Origin: Candidatus Palauibacter scopulicola
GTDB lineage: Bacteria; Gemmatimonadota; Gemmatimonadetes; Palauibacterales; Palauibacteraceae
Assembly: GCF_947581915.1 (NCBI RefSeq)
Contig: NZ_CANPWG010000008.1
Coordinates: 1-64,000, forward strand
DNA length: 64,000 nt
Reading direction: 5' to 3'
A model generated the notes under the pieces. The model was not told where the DNA came from and did no database searches. It was given only the letters and a program-made list of their open reading frames with translations. Positions 42,950 to 52,991 of the stretch are shown here, piece after piece (positions within the stretch are counted from its first letter, which is position 1; each line of letters begins with the position of its first letter). The position numbers and the translations under genes are program-made.

Positions 42950-44104
42950 TCAACATCTCCGCCGCGAAGCCACGTTGAGCAGGATGCCCGTGACGCCGAG
43001 CGCGATTACGAGCCCCGTGCCGCCGGAACTGATGAAGGGGAGACTCACTCCCGTCGTGGGCAGCAGCCCCATCGTGATCCCGATGTGTCCGAACGCCCCG
43101 ATGGCGACGATCGCCGTGAGCCCGATCGCAATCAGGCGCCCGAACAGGTCCGGGGCGGACTTCGCGATCCGCAGTCCGAGGTGTGTCCACACGAGGAAGA
43201 GAGTGAGCATCGTCACCGCGCCCACGAACCCCCATTCCTCCGCGATAATCGGATAGATGAAGTCGTTCTGCGCTTCCGGCAGATAGTGGAGTTTCTGCGT
43301 GCTCTCACCATAGCCCGCGCCGAGGATCCCGCCCGAACCGATCGCGATCTGCGCCTGCTGCAGCTGATAGCCGGCCCCGGAGGTGTCCGCTTCCGGATTC
43401 AGAAACGCCAGGATCCGCGTGAGCTGGTAGCTGTTCGAGCGCACGAGCCACCACACGCCGGCGCCGATGGGCAGCGCGAGGAGGAGGAAATGCCGGATGC
43501 GCATCCCCGCGGCAAAGAGCACGGCCGCCGCCAGTGCGGCCGTGATCAGCGTCGCCGAGAGGTGCGGCTCCGCGGCGATGAGGACGAGCAGGGGGCCGAG
43601 GATGAGGAGAAACGGGAGCACCCCGCTGAGGAAGCTGCCGAAGCTCCGCTGCTTGCGGACGGCGAGCGAGGCCGTCCAGAAGACCACCGCGACCTTGGCC
43701 AGCTCGGAGGGCTGGAAGGTCGCGGGCCCGAGCATCAGCCAGCGGCGGGACCCGTTCCGGACGGGCGCGATCTCCGTTGTGAAGGGGAGGACCATGACGA
43801 CGAGAAGGACCGCGGCCACGCCGAGGATCGGCCACGCGAACCGGCGGTACACGCGATAATCGACGAAGGCGGCCACGATCAGCGCCACGATACCGACGGC
43901 GGCGCGAGCCAGTTGGCTCATGAGCACGTGGTTCCCCGGCAGTCCGCTCTGCTGTGCCGCGAACGAACTCGCGGAATAGACGGAGAGGAGCCCGAACACG
44001 ACGAGGACCAGCGTGATCCCGATGAGCGCATTCCGCACCCACGCCGGCGAACCGGCGAACTCCTGAACGCGCGGGAGTTCCCGCGAGATGGCGCGGTCCG
44101 TCAC
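42950..44104 (-). CDS. ftsW: SEDS peptidoglycan polymerase FtsW
   Basis: 384 residues with about ten membrane segments. SEDS signatures NGSRRWLMLGPATFQPSELA, LPEAQNDFIYPIIAEEWGFV and FISSGGTGLV are present. It polymerises glycan strands at the septum together with FtsI. GTG at 44104 overlaps the murD stop (GTGA). Confidence 0.95.
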   Translation of the reverse strand: MTDRAISRELPRVQEFAGSPAWVRNALIGITLVLVVFGLLSVYSASSFAAQQSGLPGNHVLMSQLARAAVGIVALIVAAFVDYRVYRRFAWPILGVAAVLLVVMVLPFTTEIAPVRNGSRRWLMLGPATFQPSELAKVAVVFWTASLAVRKQRSFGSFLSGVLPFLLILGPLLVLIAAEPHLSATLITAALAAAVLFAAGMRIRHFLLLALPIGAGVWWLVRSNSYQLTRILAFLNPEADTSGAGYQLQQAQIAIGSGGILGAGYGESTQKLHYLPEAQNDFIYPIIAEEWGFVGAVTMLTLFLVWTHLGLRIAKSAPDLFGRLIAIGLTAIVAIGAFGHIGITMGLLPTTGVSLPFISSGGTGLVIALGVTGILLNVASRRRC

Positions 44105-45507
44105 GTCGCCCGCTCCCCGGCGCCTTCGTACGATTCGCGGACGCACCGCTCGAACGTCCGGCCGCGCTGCCGGTAGTCCGGGAACATGTCGTAGCTGGAG
44201 CAGGCCGGGGAGAAGAGAACGACATCGCCGGCCTGGGCGGCCCCGCGAGCGAGACGTACGAGCTGCGGAAATCCGCCGGCGACTTCGACCGGCGCCACAT
44301 CGCCCAGCTCCCGGACGATCTGCGGCGCGGCTTCTCCGAACGCGACCACCGCCCGCGCGTTCTCGCTCAGCGCCGGCGCCAGCGACCGGTAGGACTCGCC
44401 CTTGTGCCGGCCTCCGAGCAGCGCCACGAGGGGTCGGTCGAACGCATTGAGGGCGACGCGGGTGGCCGAGACGTTCGTTCCCTTGGAGTCATTGATCCAC
44501 AGGACGCCCTCGAACTCGCCGACTCTCTGGAGGCGATGGGGAAGCCCCTGGAAGGAAGCGAGCCCCGCTCCGATCGCCTCCGCCTCGCATCCGGCGAGCG
44601 CCGCCCCGAGACCCGCCAGGAGCGCGTTCATGACATTGTGGACGCCGACCAACTGCAGGTCGGCGGCCGCGACCCACGGCTGCGGCGCCCCCCCGGCCTC
44701 GAGACGCTGAACCATTCTCCCGGCCTCGTCCAGCCATGCCCCCGGTGCCCTGTGCGGCTCGATGGAAGCGAGGTAGCGGCGCCCGGCCGCCGGTTCCGCC
44801 ATGGAGAGCACCGCGTCGTCATCTCCGTTCAGGACCCAGCGGCTATCCTCATCGGCGTTCGCGAACAGCCGCGCCTTGTCCTCGTAGTAGCGCTCGAGAC
44901 TCGGATACCAGTCGAGGTGGTCCGCGGCGAGGTTGACGAGCACGCCGACCTCGGGCCGGAACGCCTGGAGATCGGCGAGCTGAAAGGAACTCAGTTCGAC
45001 CACGAGCCAGTCCGGCTGCCGCTTCATCAGCGGAATCCCGGAGAGCGGGCGGCCGATGTTGCCCGCGGTGAGCGCGTCCACGCCCGCCTGCTGCAGCAGG
45101 TGCCCGCAGAGCGCGGTCGTCGTCGTCTTGCCGTTCGTGCCCGTGATGCCGATGACCCGCGAGCGGAGGTGGCGATAGGCGACCTCGATTTCGGCCACGG
45201 TGGGCACCCCGGCTTCCGCCACGGTGCGCCGGATCTCGGCGGTCGGCGAAATCCCGGGACTCGTCACGACGAGGTCGGCGTTCAGGATTCGCTCCACGTC
45301 ATGCCGTCCCACCTCCGCGTCGATGCCCTCGGCGGCCAGCGCCGCCACGGCCTCGCGCTGCCGGGGACCCTCGAACGCGTCGCTCGCGTACACGTCCGCT
45401 CCGAGCGCGTGCAGGAGCCGCGCGGCGGCCGTCCCCGACACCCCGAGTCCGAGGACGGCCACGGGCTCGCCGGGCCCGAAGAGCGGGGGACGACGGTCTT
45501 CGGCCAT
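44101..45507 (-). CDS. murD: UDP-MurNAc-L-alanine-D-glutamate ligase
   Basis: 468 residues. N-terminal VLGLGVSGTAAARLLHAL, ATP loop VIGITGTNGKTTTTAL, and LWINDSKGTNVSATRVALNA. It adds D-Glu to UDP-MurNAc-Ala. ATG at 45507 shares one base with the mraY stop (TGATG). Confidence 0.95.
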   Translation of the reverse strand: MAEDRRPPLFGPGEPVAVLGLGVSGTAAARLLHALGADVYASDAFEGPRQREAVAALAAEGIDAEVGRHDVERILNADLVVTSPGISPTAEIRRTVAEAGVPTVAEIEVAYRHLRSRVIGITGTNGKTTTTALCGHLLQQAGVDALTAGNIGRPLSGIPLMKRQPDWLVVELSSFQLADLQAFRPEVGVLVNLAADHLDWYPSLERYYEDKARLFANADEDSRWVLNGDDDAVLSMAEPAAGRRYLASIEPHRAPGAWLDEAGRMVQRLEAGGAPQPWVAAADLQLVGVHNVMNALLAGLGAALAGCEAEAIGAGLASFQGLPHRLQRVGEFEGVLWINDSKGTNVSATRVALNAFDRPLVALLGGRHKGESYRSLAPALSENARAVVAFGEAAPQIVRELGDVAPVEVAGGFPQLVRLARGAAQAGDVVLFSPACSSYDMFPDYRQRGRTFERCVRESYEGAGERAT

Positions 45508-46613
45508 CAGCGGATCTTGAGCGTCGCGAGGCCGAGGAGCGCGCAGATGACGCCGATGATGTAGAAGCGCGCGACGACCTGCGTCTCGGGCCAGCCGAGC
45601 TTCTCGAAGTGGTGATGGAGCGGGGCCATGCGGAGGAGGCGGCGGCCCTCGCCCCACCGCCGGCGGCTGAACTTGAACCATCCGGTCTGCAGCATCACGG
45701 ACAGCCCTTCGAGGACGAACACGCCCCCGACGATGACGAGGAGGAACTCCGACTTCAGGAGCACGGCGACGGCGCCGATCGCGCCTCCGAGCGCGAGGGA
45801 CCCGGTGTCGCCCATGATGACCTGCGCCGGATGGGCGTTGAACCAGAGGAAACCGATGGCAGCGCCCGCCAGCGCCGCGCAGAACACGGACAGCTCCCCG
45901 GCCCCGTTCAGGTACAGGACGCCGAGGTAGGCCGACGTGTCGACCCGGCCGATCGCGTAGGCGAAGGCGCCGAAGGTGAGGGCGGCGATCGCGGCCAGGC
46001 CCGTGGCCAGCCCGTCGAGGCCATCCGTCAGGTTCACGGTGTTCGCGCTTCCCGCCACGACGATGGCGACGAACAGCGGGAAGATCGCCGGGGCGAGGAC
46101 GACGGTCAGGTCCTTGAAGAACGGGAGCATCGTCTGCGTCGCCCCGAAGGAGGAGAGGGGCTGCCAGAGGAGGAAGCCGCCGAGCGCCAGGCCGAGCACG
46201 AACTGCCAGATGAGCTTGTACCGCGCGATCAGGCCGCGCGAGTGGCGCCGCACGATCTTCAGGTAGTCGTCCATGAAGCCGATCGCGCCCATCCAGGCGG
46301 TGACGACGAGGGCGACCCACACATACGTGTTGTCAAGGCGTGCCCAGAGGAGGGTGGGCAGGATACAGGCGGTGAGGATGATGATGCCGCCCATGGTCGG
46401 GGTACCCGCCTTCACGAGGTGCGTGGCCGGCCCCTCGGCCCGCACGATCTGGCCGATGCCGTGCTTCCTGAGCCTGCGGATCACGCCCGGTCCGATGATG
46501 AACGCGGTGAGGAGGGCCGTCACCATGGCGCCGGCCGCGCGGAACGAGATGTACTGGAACACGTTGAACAGGATGTGCTGGTCCGCGAGCGGGAAGAGGA
46601 AGCGGTAGAGCAT
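45507..46613 (-). CDS. mraY: Phospho-MurNAc-pentapeptide transferase MraY
   Basis: 368 residues with about ten membrane segments. MraY signatures GTPTMGGI, DDYLKI, NLTDGLDGLA, MGDTGSLALGG and APLHHHFEKLGW. It links phospho-MurNAc-pentapeptide to undecaprenyl phosphate (lipid I). ATG at 46613 shares one base with the murF stop. Confidence 0.96.
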   Translation of the reverse strand: MLYRFLFPLADQHILFNVFQYISFRAAGAMVTALLTAFIIGPGVIRRLRKHGIGQIVRAEGPATHLVKAGTPTMGGIIILTACILPTLLWARLDNTYVWVALVVTAWMGAIGFMDDYLKIVRRHSRGLIARYKLIWQFVLGLALGGFLLWQPLSSFGATQTMLPFFKDLTVVLAPAIFPLFVAIVVAGSANTVNLTDGLDGLATGLAAIAALTFGAFAYAIGRVDTSAYLGVLYLNGAGELSVFCAALAGAAIGFLWFNAHPAQVIMGDTGSLALGGAIGAVAVLLKSEFLLVIVGGVFVLEGLSVMLQTGWFKFSRRRWGEGRRLLRMAPLHHHFEKLGWPETQVVARFYIIGVICALLGLATLKIR

Positions 46614-48010
46614 CAGGCGCCCCCTCCGAAGCGGGCTTCCAGTTCGTCGATGACCCGCTCGAGCCGGACGCCGCGCGAACCCTTCACGAGCACGACCTCA
46701 TCGCCTTCCAGGGCGTCGGCAAACGGCCGCACGGCCGCTTCGGGGTCCTCCGCCCGGATCAGGGCGTGACCGTGCACGCCGTCGAACGGCGCGTCGCAGA
46801 AGAGGCCCGTGGCGGCGATGACGTCGAACCCCGCGGCCCGCATCTCGTCGCCGATCTCGCGGTGCGCCTTCGCCTCCTCGGAGCCGAGTTCGAGCATCGA
46901 GCCCGCGAACACGGCACGGCGGCGGCCCGGGAGCAGGTCGCGCGTCTGGGCGATCGCCGCGCGGAACGAGTCCGGGTTGGCGTTGTAGCAGTCGGCCAGC
47001 ACCGTCAGGCGCCCGATGCGGCGCAGCGCGCCGCGCAGGCCGAGCGGTTCGTAGCGCGACAGCCCCCGGGCGGCCGCGTCGGACGGCACGTCCAGCGATT
47101 CCGCCAGCGCCGCCGCGATCAAAGCGTCCCGCAGGTGATGCTCGCCGCCCACGCCCAGCGCGACGCGCGATCCGCCGCGGCGGAACTCGATCCGGTCCGC
47201 TTCGACCGTGTACGCCTTGGGTGCGAAGTCGGCCCCGGGGCCGAAGCCGGCCACGATCGCGTCGGGCCGGTGGGCCCGGGCGGCCTCCGCGAGGATGGCG
47301 GGTTCCTCTCCCACGATGAGCGCGCCCCGGTCCGAGGCGCCGTGCGCCAGCGCCATCTTTTCCCGCAGCACCCCGTCCACATCGCCGAAGCACTCGAGGT
47401 GGGCGGAGCCGACGGTCGTGATGACGACGTGATCGGGCCGGGCGATCTCCGCCAGCCGCGCCATCTCCCCGGGCTCGCTCGCGCCTGCTTCCAGGACCCA
47501 GGCGTCCGCGTCGGGGGGAGCGCGCAGGATCGTGAGCGGGAGCCCCACCTGGCTGTTGTAGTTCCCCTCGGTGCGGTATACGCGGCGGGACTCGGAGAGG
47601 GCGCAGGCGATCATCTCCTTCACGGTCGTCTTGCCCGAACTGCCCGTGATCGCCACGACCGTGGCGCCGGATTCGCGCCGGGCCCGAGCCGCGAGATCGC
47701 CGAGCGCCCTCAGAGGATCGGCGACGGCGAAGTACTCCATCCCCAGCGCCGGATCTTCCCGTCCGGCGCGCACCAGCGCGCCCGGCGCGCCCCGGGCCGC
47801 CGCCTGGGGGAGGAAGTCGGCGGCATCGTGACGCGCCCCGGCGAGCGCGACGAACAGCTCGCCGGGCTCCAACGTTCTCGAGTCGCACGACACCCCGGTA
47901 TACGCCCGCCCTCCCGGGCCGCCGGGGCTCCCGGCGCCGCCGGCGTCGAGGCCGAGCGCCGCCCGAAGCCAGTCCGAACGCAGCGCCGGGGCCTGCGTGG
48001 CCGCCGTCAC
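46613..48010 (-). CDS. murF: UDP-MurNAc-tripeptide-D-Ala-D-Ala ligase
   Basis: 465 residues. ATP loop VAITGSSGKTTVKEMIACAL, then EGNYNSQVGLPLTIL and NPDSFRAAIAQTRDL. Adds D-Ala-D-Ala to the UDP-tripeptide. GTG at 48010 overlaps the murE stop (GTGA). The N-terminal region starts TAATQAPALRSDWLRAALGL. Confidence 0.94.
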   Translation of the reverse strand: MTAATQAPALRSDWLRAALGLDAGGAGSPGGPGGRAYTGVSCDSRTLEPGELFVALAGARHDAADFLPQAAARGAPGALVRAGREDPALGMEYFAVADPLRALGDLAARARRESGATVVAITGSSGKTTVKEMIACALSESRRVYRTEGNYNSQVGLPLTILRAPPDADAWVLEAGASEPGEMARLAEIARPDHVVITTVGSAHLECFGDVDGVLREKMALAHGASDRGALIVGEEPAILAEAARAHRPDAIVAGFGPGADFAPKAYTVEADRIEFRRGGSRVALGVGGEHHLRDALIAAALAESLDVPSDAAARGLSRYEPLGLRGALRRIGRLTVLADCYNANPDSFRAAIAQTRDLLPGRRRAVFAGSMLELGSEEAKAHREIGDEMRAAGFDVIAATGLFCDAPFDGVHGHALIRAEDPEAAVRPFADALEGDEVVLVKGSRGVRLERVIDELEARFGGGA

Positions 48011-49503
48011 GCCGCCCCTCCGCGGAGCCCGGACGCTCCGGCGAGCGCCGGCAGGAGGTCCTCCACGATGCGGCGCTCGTCGAACGGGAGCCGCTTCCCG
48101 TCGATGACCTGGACCGTCTCGTGTCCCTTGCCGAGGAGCGCGACCGCGTCGGCCGGCCCCGCCTCGGCGAGTCCCCGCGCGATCGCCGCCCGTCGGTCGA
48201 CGACGATCTCGTAGCTGTCCGGCGGGAGCCCGACGACCATCTGACGGCAGATCTCCGACGGATCTTCCGTCCGGGGATTGTCGCTGGTGACGATCGCGAC
48301 ATCCGCCAGGCGGGCCAGGATGCTCCCCATCTGCGGCCGCTTGCCGGGGTCCCGGTCGCCACCGCAGCCGAGCAGCGCGATGACCCGGCCCGGCACGATC
48401 GCCCGCAACGAGGACAGCGCCCGCTCGCACGAGTCCGGATTGTGCGCGAAGTCGCGGATCACAAGGACCGGCTCCCGCGAGATCACCTCCATGCGCCCGG
48501 GCACGGACGGCGCCTCCGAGAGTCGCGCGGCGATTCGTTCGAGCGGCACGCCGAGGCCCCGGGCGATGGCGGCGGCCGCGAGGGCGTTCCGCACGTTGAA
48601 ATCGGCGGGAAGCGGAAGGGACACGGCGGCGGCTTCACCCGGCGCGCGCAGCGTGAAGTGTGCCCCCCCGGCGTGCAGGACGAGTCGATCCGGCCACAGG
48701 TCGGCCGTCGACTCGAAGCCGTAGCGGAGCGTCGTGGCGTTCGGCGGCGCGACCTCCTTCCAGGCAGGTTCGTCGTCATTCACCGCGCAGACGCCCTCCG
48801 GCGCGAGCAGATCGAGCAGGCGCAGCTTGGCCGCCCGATACGCTTCCAGATCCGGATGATATTCGAGGTGCTCGCGGCTGAAACTCGTGAAACCCACGGC
48901 ATCGAACGAGCAGCCATCGGCGCGGCGCTGGTCGAGCGCGTGCGACGAAACCTCGAGCACCGCCGCTTCGGCGCCGCCGGCTCGCAGGGCGGCGAGTTCG
49001 AGGGCCAGGTCGATCGGGTCGGGCGTCGTCAGCCCCGGGGCTCCGATCTCACCGTCGATGGATACGGTGCCCAGGGTGCCCAACGCGGCGGCGGGTCCCA
49101 CGTCGTCCAGGATCCAGCGCGTGAGCCACGCGGTGGTCGACTTCCCGTTGGTTCCCGTGATGCCGATGAGGCGGAGCGCGTCGCCGGGGTCGCCCGCGAA
49201 GAGCGCGGCGAGATGCGATACGGCCGCCCGGGCGTCGCGGACGGCCAGTTGCGGCAGGTCGACATCGGCGACACGCTCGACCACGGCGGCGCCGGCCCCG
49301 CCACGCTGCGCGGCTTCGACGAACGCGTGGCCATCGACCCGCGTCCCGGGAATCGCGCAGAATAGGTCACCGGCGCCGACCAGGCGGGAGTCCGAACGCA
49401 ACGCGGGAAACTCCGCGGGAGGCACCCCTCTCCACCGCGGCTCGAGGCCCGCTTCGTCGAGCCTGCGCTCGACCTGTCGATTCGTCGTTGTCTGCTGCGG
49501 CAA
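48007..49503 (-). CDS. murE: UDP-MurNAc-dipeptide-diaminopimelate ligase
   Basis: 498 residues. ATP loop GITGTNGKSTTAWLTRWIL; substrate-specifying motif DNPR in VTSDNPRTEDPSEIC, the form seen in meso-diaminopimelate-adding enzymes. This implies a Gram-negative type, A2pm-containing wall. The start is the TTG at 49503, with GGAGG about 14 bases upstream; no ATG fits, so it is uncertain. Gap of 93 bases to ftsI. Confidence 0.93.
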   Translation of the reverse strand: MPQQTTTNRQVERRLDEAGLEPRWRGVPPAEFPALRSDSRLVGAGDLFCAIPGTRVDGHAFVEAAQRGGAGAAVVERVADVDLPQLAVRDARAAVSHLAALFAGDPGDALRLIGITGTNGKSTTAWLTRWILDDVGPAAALGTLGTVSIDGEIGAPGLTTPDPIDLALELAALRAGGAEAAVLEVSSHALDQRRADGCSFDAVGFTSFSREHLEYHPDLEAYRAAKLRLLDLLAPEGVCAVNDDEPAWKEVAPPNATTLRYGFESTADLWPDRLVLHAGGAHFTLRAPGEAAAVSLPLPADFNVRNALAAAAIARGLGVPLERIAARLSEAPSVPGRMEVISREPVLVIRDFAHNPDSCERALSSLRAIVPGRVIALLGCGGDRDPGKRPQMGSILARLADVAIVTSDNPRTEDPSEICRQMVVGLPPDSYEIVVDRRAAIARGLAEAGPADAVALLGKGHETVQVIDGKRLPFDERRIVEDLLPALAGASGLRGGAA

Positions 49504-49596
49504 AGTCCGGTGGTTAACCTCCCTCCAATCTTGTATTCCCGAGACTCGCCATCGTTCACCCCTCCGTCCCGGAATCCGGCGCGCGCGGCCTCTCGG

Positions 49597-51624
49597 CTAT
49601 CTCAAGACGACGGTTGCACCCCGGGACAGCTCGCTCCCGGGAGCGGGGCTCTGTCCCGCGACGCTCCCCTGTCCGCGCCATTCGACGCGGAGGCCGAGCG
49701 CGTGCAGGCGCGCGACGGCCGCCCGCGCGGCGAGTCCCGACAGGTCCGGTAGCGCGACGACGCCCCGCCGGCTCACGTCGGTCCCGCCGGCGGCCGCGCC
49801 GGTCGCGCCCGTCCCGCTGGAGACGAAGACGACGGCGCCTTCCGGCGCGCCGGCCGCCGGACCGCCGGACCAGGGCCGGGGACGGGCGTCGGAGACGACC
49901 AGCCGCGGATCCACCTGCACGCCATCGGCCGCGAGCGCCGCCCGGAGGGTCGCCTGGCTGGTGGGGGCCGCGATCGCGCCCCCGTAATAGACGCCTCCCC
50001 TCGGGTCTTCGAGTCGCGTGAGGATGACGAGCCGCGGGTCATCCGCCGGCGCGAAGCCGACGAAGGAGGCGCGGTAGCGGCCGGGCGCGTAGCGGCCGTC
50101 CACGGCGAGGCGGGCCGTTCCGGTCTTCCCGGCCACCGCGAAGCGCGCCATGCTCGCGAGCGTTCCGGTACCCTCGCGGACGACCTCCTCCAGCACCCCG
50201 CGAACCGCGGCCGCGACCTCCTCGGATATGACGCGCCGCACGGGACTCGGGTCGAAGCGCTGCACGAGGTGCCCGAACGGGTCCCGTATCTCCCGGACGA
50301 GGCGCGGCCGCATCAGCACGCCGCCGTTCGCAATGGCGCCGTAGGCGATGGCGAGCTGCAGGGACGTGGCGGAGATCTCGTACCCGATCGCGTGCGAAGC
50401 GGGGCTCAGCGAGGTCCACGACTCCGGCCGGCCGAGGCGCCCCGGCGACTCGGACAGGTACCCCAGTTGCGTCCGCATGCCGAAGCCGAAGTCCCGCAGG
50501 TAGCGGTGCTGGACCGCGGGCGTCAGGCGGGCGGACAGCTTCGCGGCCCCCACGTTGCTCGACTTCGAGATGATCCCGCGGACGCTGAGCGTGTCGTAGC
50601 CGTGGACGTCCGAGATCACCCTCGAGCCGATCCGCAGCCTGCCGTCCTCCACATCCACGATCTCGTCCAGGTCGACGACACCCTCGCTGAGGAGCGACGC
50701 GAGAAGGAAGGGCTTCAGCGTGGAGCCGGGTTCGTACGGATCGCTGAGGCCCGAGATCCGGTCGACCGCCCCGTCGGTGCGCTCGCTCGCCAGCGCGAGG
50801 ATTTCGCCGGTGCGCGGGTCGAGGAGGACGATGTCGCCCCCGCCCGCCCCCGTCTTGGCGATCGCGCGCGCAAGTTCGTTCTCGGCGATCCGCTGCAGTT
50901 CGGCGTCGAGCGTGAGCACGACATCGTGTCCGGGCACCGCCTCGACGACCTGTCCGCCGGGTGGACGGTAGGCGTTGCGATGGCCATCGAGCCGAACCTC
51001 CGCGCGGCCGGGCTCGCCGACCAACCAGGCGTCGAGGTCGGCTTCAAGACCCGTTCCGCCCCGGCCATCGGCCCCGACGGCCCCGATGAGGCGGCGGCCC
51101 ATGCTGCGGGGGTATTCTCTCGCCGATCGGCTCTCGAAGTAGATTCCCCGTCCGACCGTCCGTTGCAGTCGAACACGCTCTTCATCGCTCACGTCGCCCG
51201 CAACGAGAGACCAGCCGCCCTCAGCCTGCGCGACGGCGCGACGGCGCTCCGCGGCGACGGGCACGACCGAGGCGACGGCCTCGATGGCTCCGGCCCGGTC
51301 GACCCGCAGTTCGTCGACGGCAAGGAAGACCTGGTATCGCGTGTCCGGCGCCGCGAGGACCCGGCCGCGACGATCCAGAATCCGCCCTCGTACGGCGGGC
51401 AACAACTCCCACTCCGCGCTCTGCGCGACCTGTCTCGCGCGATGCGCCTCGCTCTCCAGGATCTGGAGGTCGCCCAAACGCACGGTGTACGCCAACGCCA
51501 CGACGGTGAACGCGATGCCCAGCGCACGATGCCGGACGCGCTGCGTGCGCACGAGCGCCGCCTCCCGCGCATCGCCCGCCGCGCCCTCGACCTGCGTCGT
51601 GCTGTGAATGCCGAAACGCGTCAC
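49597..51624 (-). CDS. ftsI: Penicillin-binding protein FtsI/PBP3-like with PASTA domain
   Basis: 675 residues. One membrane segment near the N-terminus, a pedestal domain, and a transpeptidase domain with the active-site Ser in PGSTLKPF (about 300), the SSN motif (ISKSSNVGAAKL) and KTGT (about 496). The last 60 or so residues (PDLSGLAARAAVARLHALGL, GQSPAPGSELSRGATVVLR) form a PASTA domain, more usual in Gram-positive division PBPs. It cross-links septal peptidoglycan. GTG at 51624 overlaps the ftsL stop. Confidence 0.94.
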   Translation of the reverse strand: MTRFGIHSTTQVEGAAGDAREAALVRTQRVRHRALGIAFTVVALAYTVRLGDLQILESEAHRARQVAQSAEWELLPAVRGRILDRRGRVLAAPDTRYQVFLAVDELRVDRAGAIEAVASVVPVAAERRRAVAQAEGGWSLVAGDVSDEERVRLQRTVGRGIYFESRSAREYPRSMGRRLIGAVGADGRGGTGLEADLDAWLVGEPGRAEVRLDGHRNAYRPPGGQVVEAVPGHDVVLTLDAELQRIAENELARAIAKTGAGGGDIVLLDPRTGEILALASERTDGAVDRISGLSDPYEPGSTLKPFLLASLLSEGVVDLDEIVDVEDGRLRIGSRVISDVHGYDTLSVRGIISKSSNVGAAKLSARLTPAVQHRYLRDFGFGMRTQLGYLSESPGRLGRPESWTSLSPASHAIGYEISATSLQLAIAYGAIANGGVLMRPRLVREIRDPFGHLVQRFDPSPVRRVISEEVAAAVRGVLEEVVREGTGTLASMARFAVAGKTGTARLAVDGRYAPGRYRASFVGFAPADDPRLVILTRLEDPRGGVYYGGAIAAPTSQATLRAALAADGVQVDPRLVVSDARPRPWSGGPAAGAPEGAVVFVSSGTGATGAAAGGTDVSRRGVVALPDLSGLAARAAVARLHALGLRVEWRGQGSVAGQSPAPGSELSRGATVVLR

Positions 51625-51983
51625 CTCTCCCCTCCCCTGCCGGCGACTCCCCTCTCCTCTTCGTCCGGCGAGTACCCGGCGTCGACCTGCAGCAGTTGCT
51701 CTTCGCTTGCCTGCTGCAGCCCGAGTGCCTCCGCCGCGCGTTCTATCCGGGCCGGCGCCGCGAGCGAATCGACTCTCGTCCGAGCCGCGTCGATCCGGTC
51801 CGTGACGACCCGGTCTTCCGCTTCGAGCCCTCGAAGCTCGGCCATCAACCTCCGCCCATCCTCGCCCCGACGGACCACGCTCACCAGCGAAGCCGCCAGC
51901 GCGAGGACGGCCGCCGCGGCCGTCATCCACCGCACCAGCGTTCTGCGGCGGACCCTCCGTACGCTCCCGCTCCAGTGGTTCAT
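51621..51983 (-). CDS. ftsL: Cell division protein FtsL
   Basis: 120 residues: short basic cytoplasmic part, one membrane segment (about 20-38), then a coiled coil (LMAELRGLEAEDRVVTDRID). Identified by position between rsmH and ftsI and by topology, since FtsL sequences are poorly conserved. ATG at 51983 overlaps the rsmH stop. Confidence 0.82.
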   Translation of the reverse strand: MNHWSGSVRRVRRRTLVRWMTAAAAVLALAASLVSVVRRGEDGRRLMAELRGLEAEDRVVTDRIDAARTRVDSLAAPARIERAAEALGLQQASEEQLLQVDAGYSPDEEERGVAGRGGER

Positions 51984-52942
51984 GCGCCGCCCGCCCGCTC
52001 GTCCGTGCCGCGCTTCTCCCACACCCGGAGTCGCGCGCTGCGCGCCCGCGGATTCCGGGCCACCTCCTCGGCCGACGGGCGCAAGGGCCGGCGCGTCAGC
52101 GCCCGCCCCAGCGACCTTCCCCCACACCGGCACTCCGGGAGACCCGGAGGACAGCGGCAGTCGGCGGACCAGCTCCGGAACGCGTCCTTTACCAACCGGT
52201 CCTCGAGCGAGTGGTACGACAGCACCGCCAGCCGCCCACCCGGTGCGAGCCGGACTCGTATCCCTTCCAGCCCCTCGTTCAGCGCGGCCAGCTCGTCGTT
52301 GACCGCGATCCGCAAAGCCTGGAACAGCCTGGCCTTCTGCTTCTCCCGTGCCGAACGACCCAGCACCGCGGACAACGCCGCCACGAGGTCGTCGCTTGTG
52401 CTGAAGGGCCGGATCTTCCTCCGCCGCACCACCTCACGTGAGAGCGTCCGCCACCTACGCTCTTCCCCATCGCGGAAGACCCGGCCCAACTCGCGTTCGT
52501 CCGCCCGATTCAACAGCTCGGCCGCGGACCTTGTCTCGCGCGCCCCTTCGTCCATCCGCATCCGCAACGGCGTACCCGGGCGGAACGAAAAACCGCGCTC
52601 CTGTGTGTCGATCTGGTGCGACGAGACGCCCAGGTCCATCAGGGCTCCCGCCAGACCGTCCATTTCCGCGGCGAACTCCGGACGAGCGACGTCCCTGAAG
52701 TTCGCCTGTATCAGCTTCACCCTTTCGCCCGCCGAGGCGAGCCGCCGCTTCGCGGCCTCGATCGCCTCCGCATCGCGGTCGATCCCGATCACGCGCACGG
52801 CCGATCCTGCTTCCAGCAGCCGGATCGCATGCCCCGCACCGCCGACCGTCGCATCCAGGAAAACGCCTCCGCACTCCGGGCGAAGCCACCGCAGCACCTC
52901 ATCCGGCATGACCGGCGTGTGCCGAAACGTCTCCTCTGTCAC
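51980..52942 (-). CDS. rsmH: 16S rRNA (cytosine-1402-N4) methyltransferase
   Basis: 320 residues. RsmH signatures HTPVMPDEVLRWL, FLDATVGGAGHAIRLLEAGS (SAM loop), LGVSSHQIDTQERGFSFR, and LSYHSLEDRLVKDAF near the end. Methylates C1402 of 16S rRNA. GTG at 52942 is preferred because GAGGAAG lies upstream and it starts the usual N-terminus; a GTG at 52969 would add nine residues. Confidence 0.95.
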   Translation of the reverse strand: MTEETFRHTPVMPDEVLRWLRPECGGVFLDATVGGAGHAIRLLEAGSAVRVIGIDRDAEAIEAAKRRLASAGERVKLIQANFRDVARPEFAAEMDGLAGALMDLGVSSHQIDTQERGFSFRPGTPLRMRMDEGARETRSAAELLNRADERELGRVFRDGEERRWRTLSREVVRRRKIRPFSTSDDLVAALSAVLGRSAREKQKARLFQALRIAVNDELAALNEGLEGIRVRLAPGGRLAVLSYHSLEDRLVKDAFRSWSADCRCPPGLPECRCGGRSLGRALTRRPLRPSAEEVARNPRARSARLRVWEKRGTDERAGGA

Positions 52943-52991
52943 TCCGTCGGCTTCCTCGACTCCCCCCACCGTGCCGCGATCGGAAAACTCG

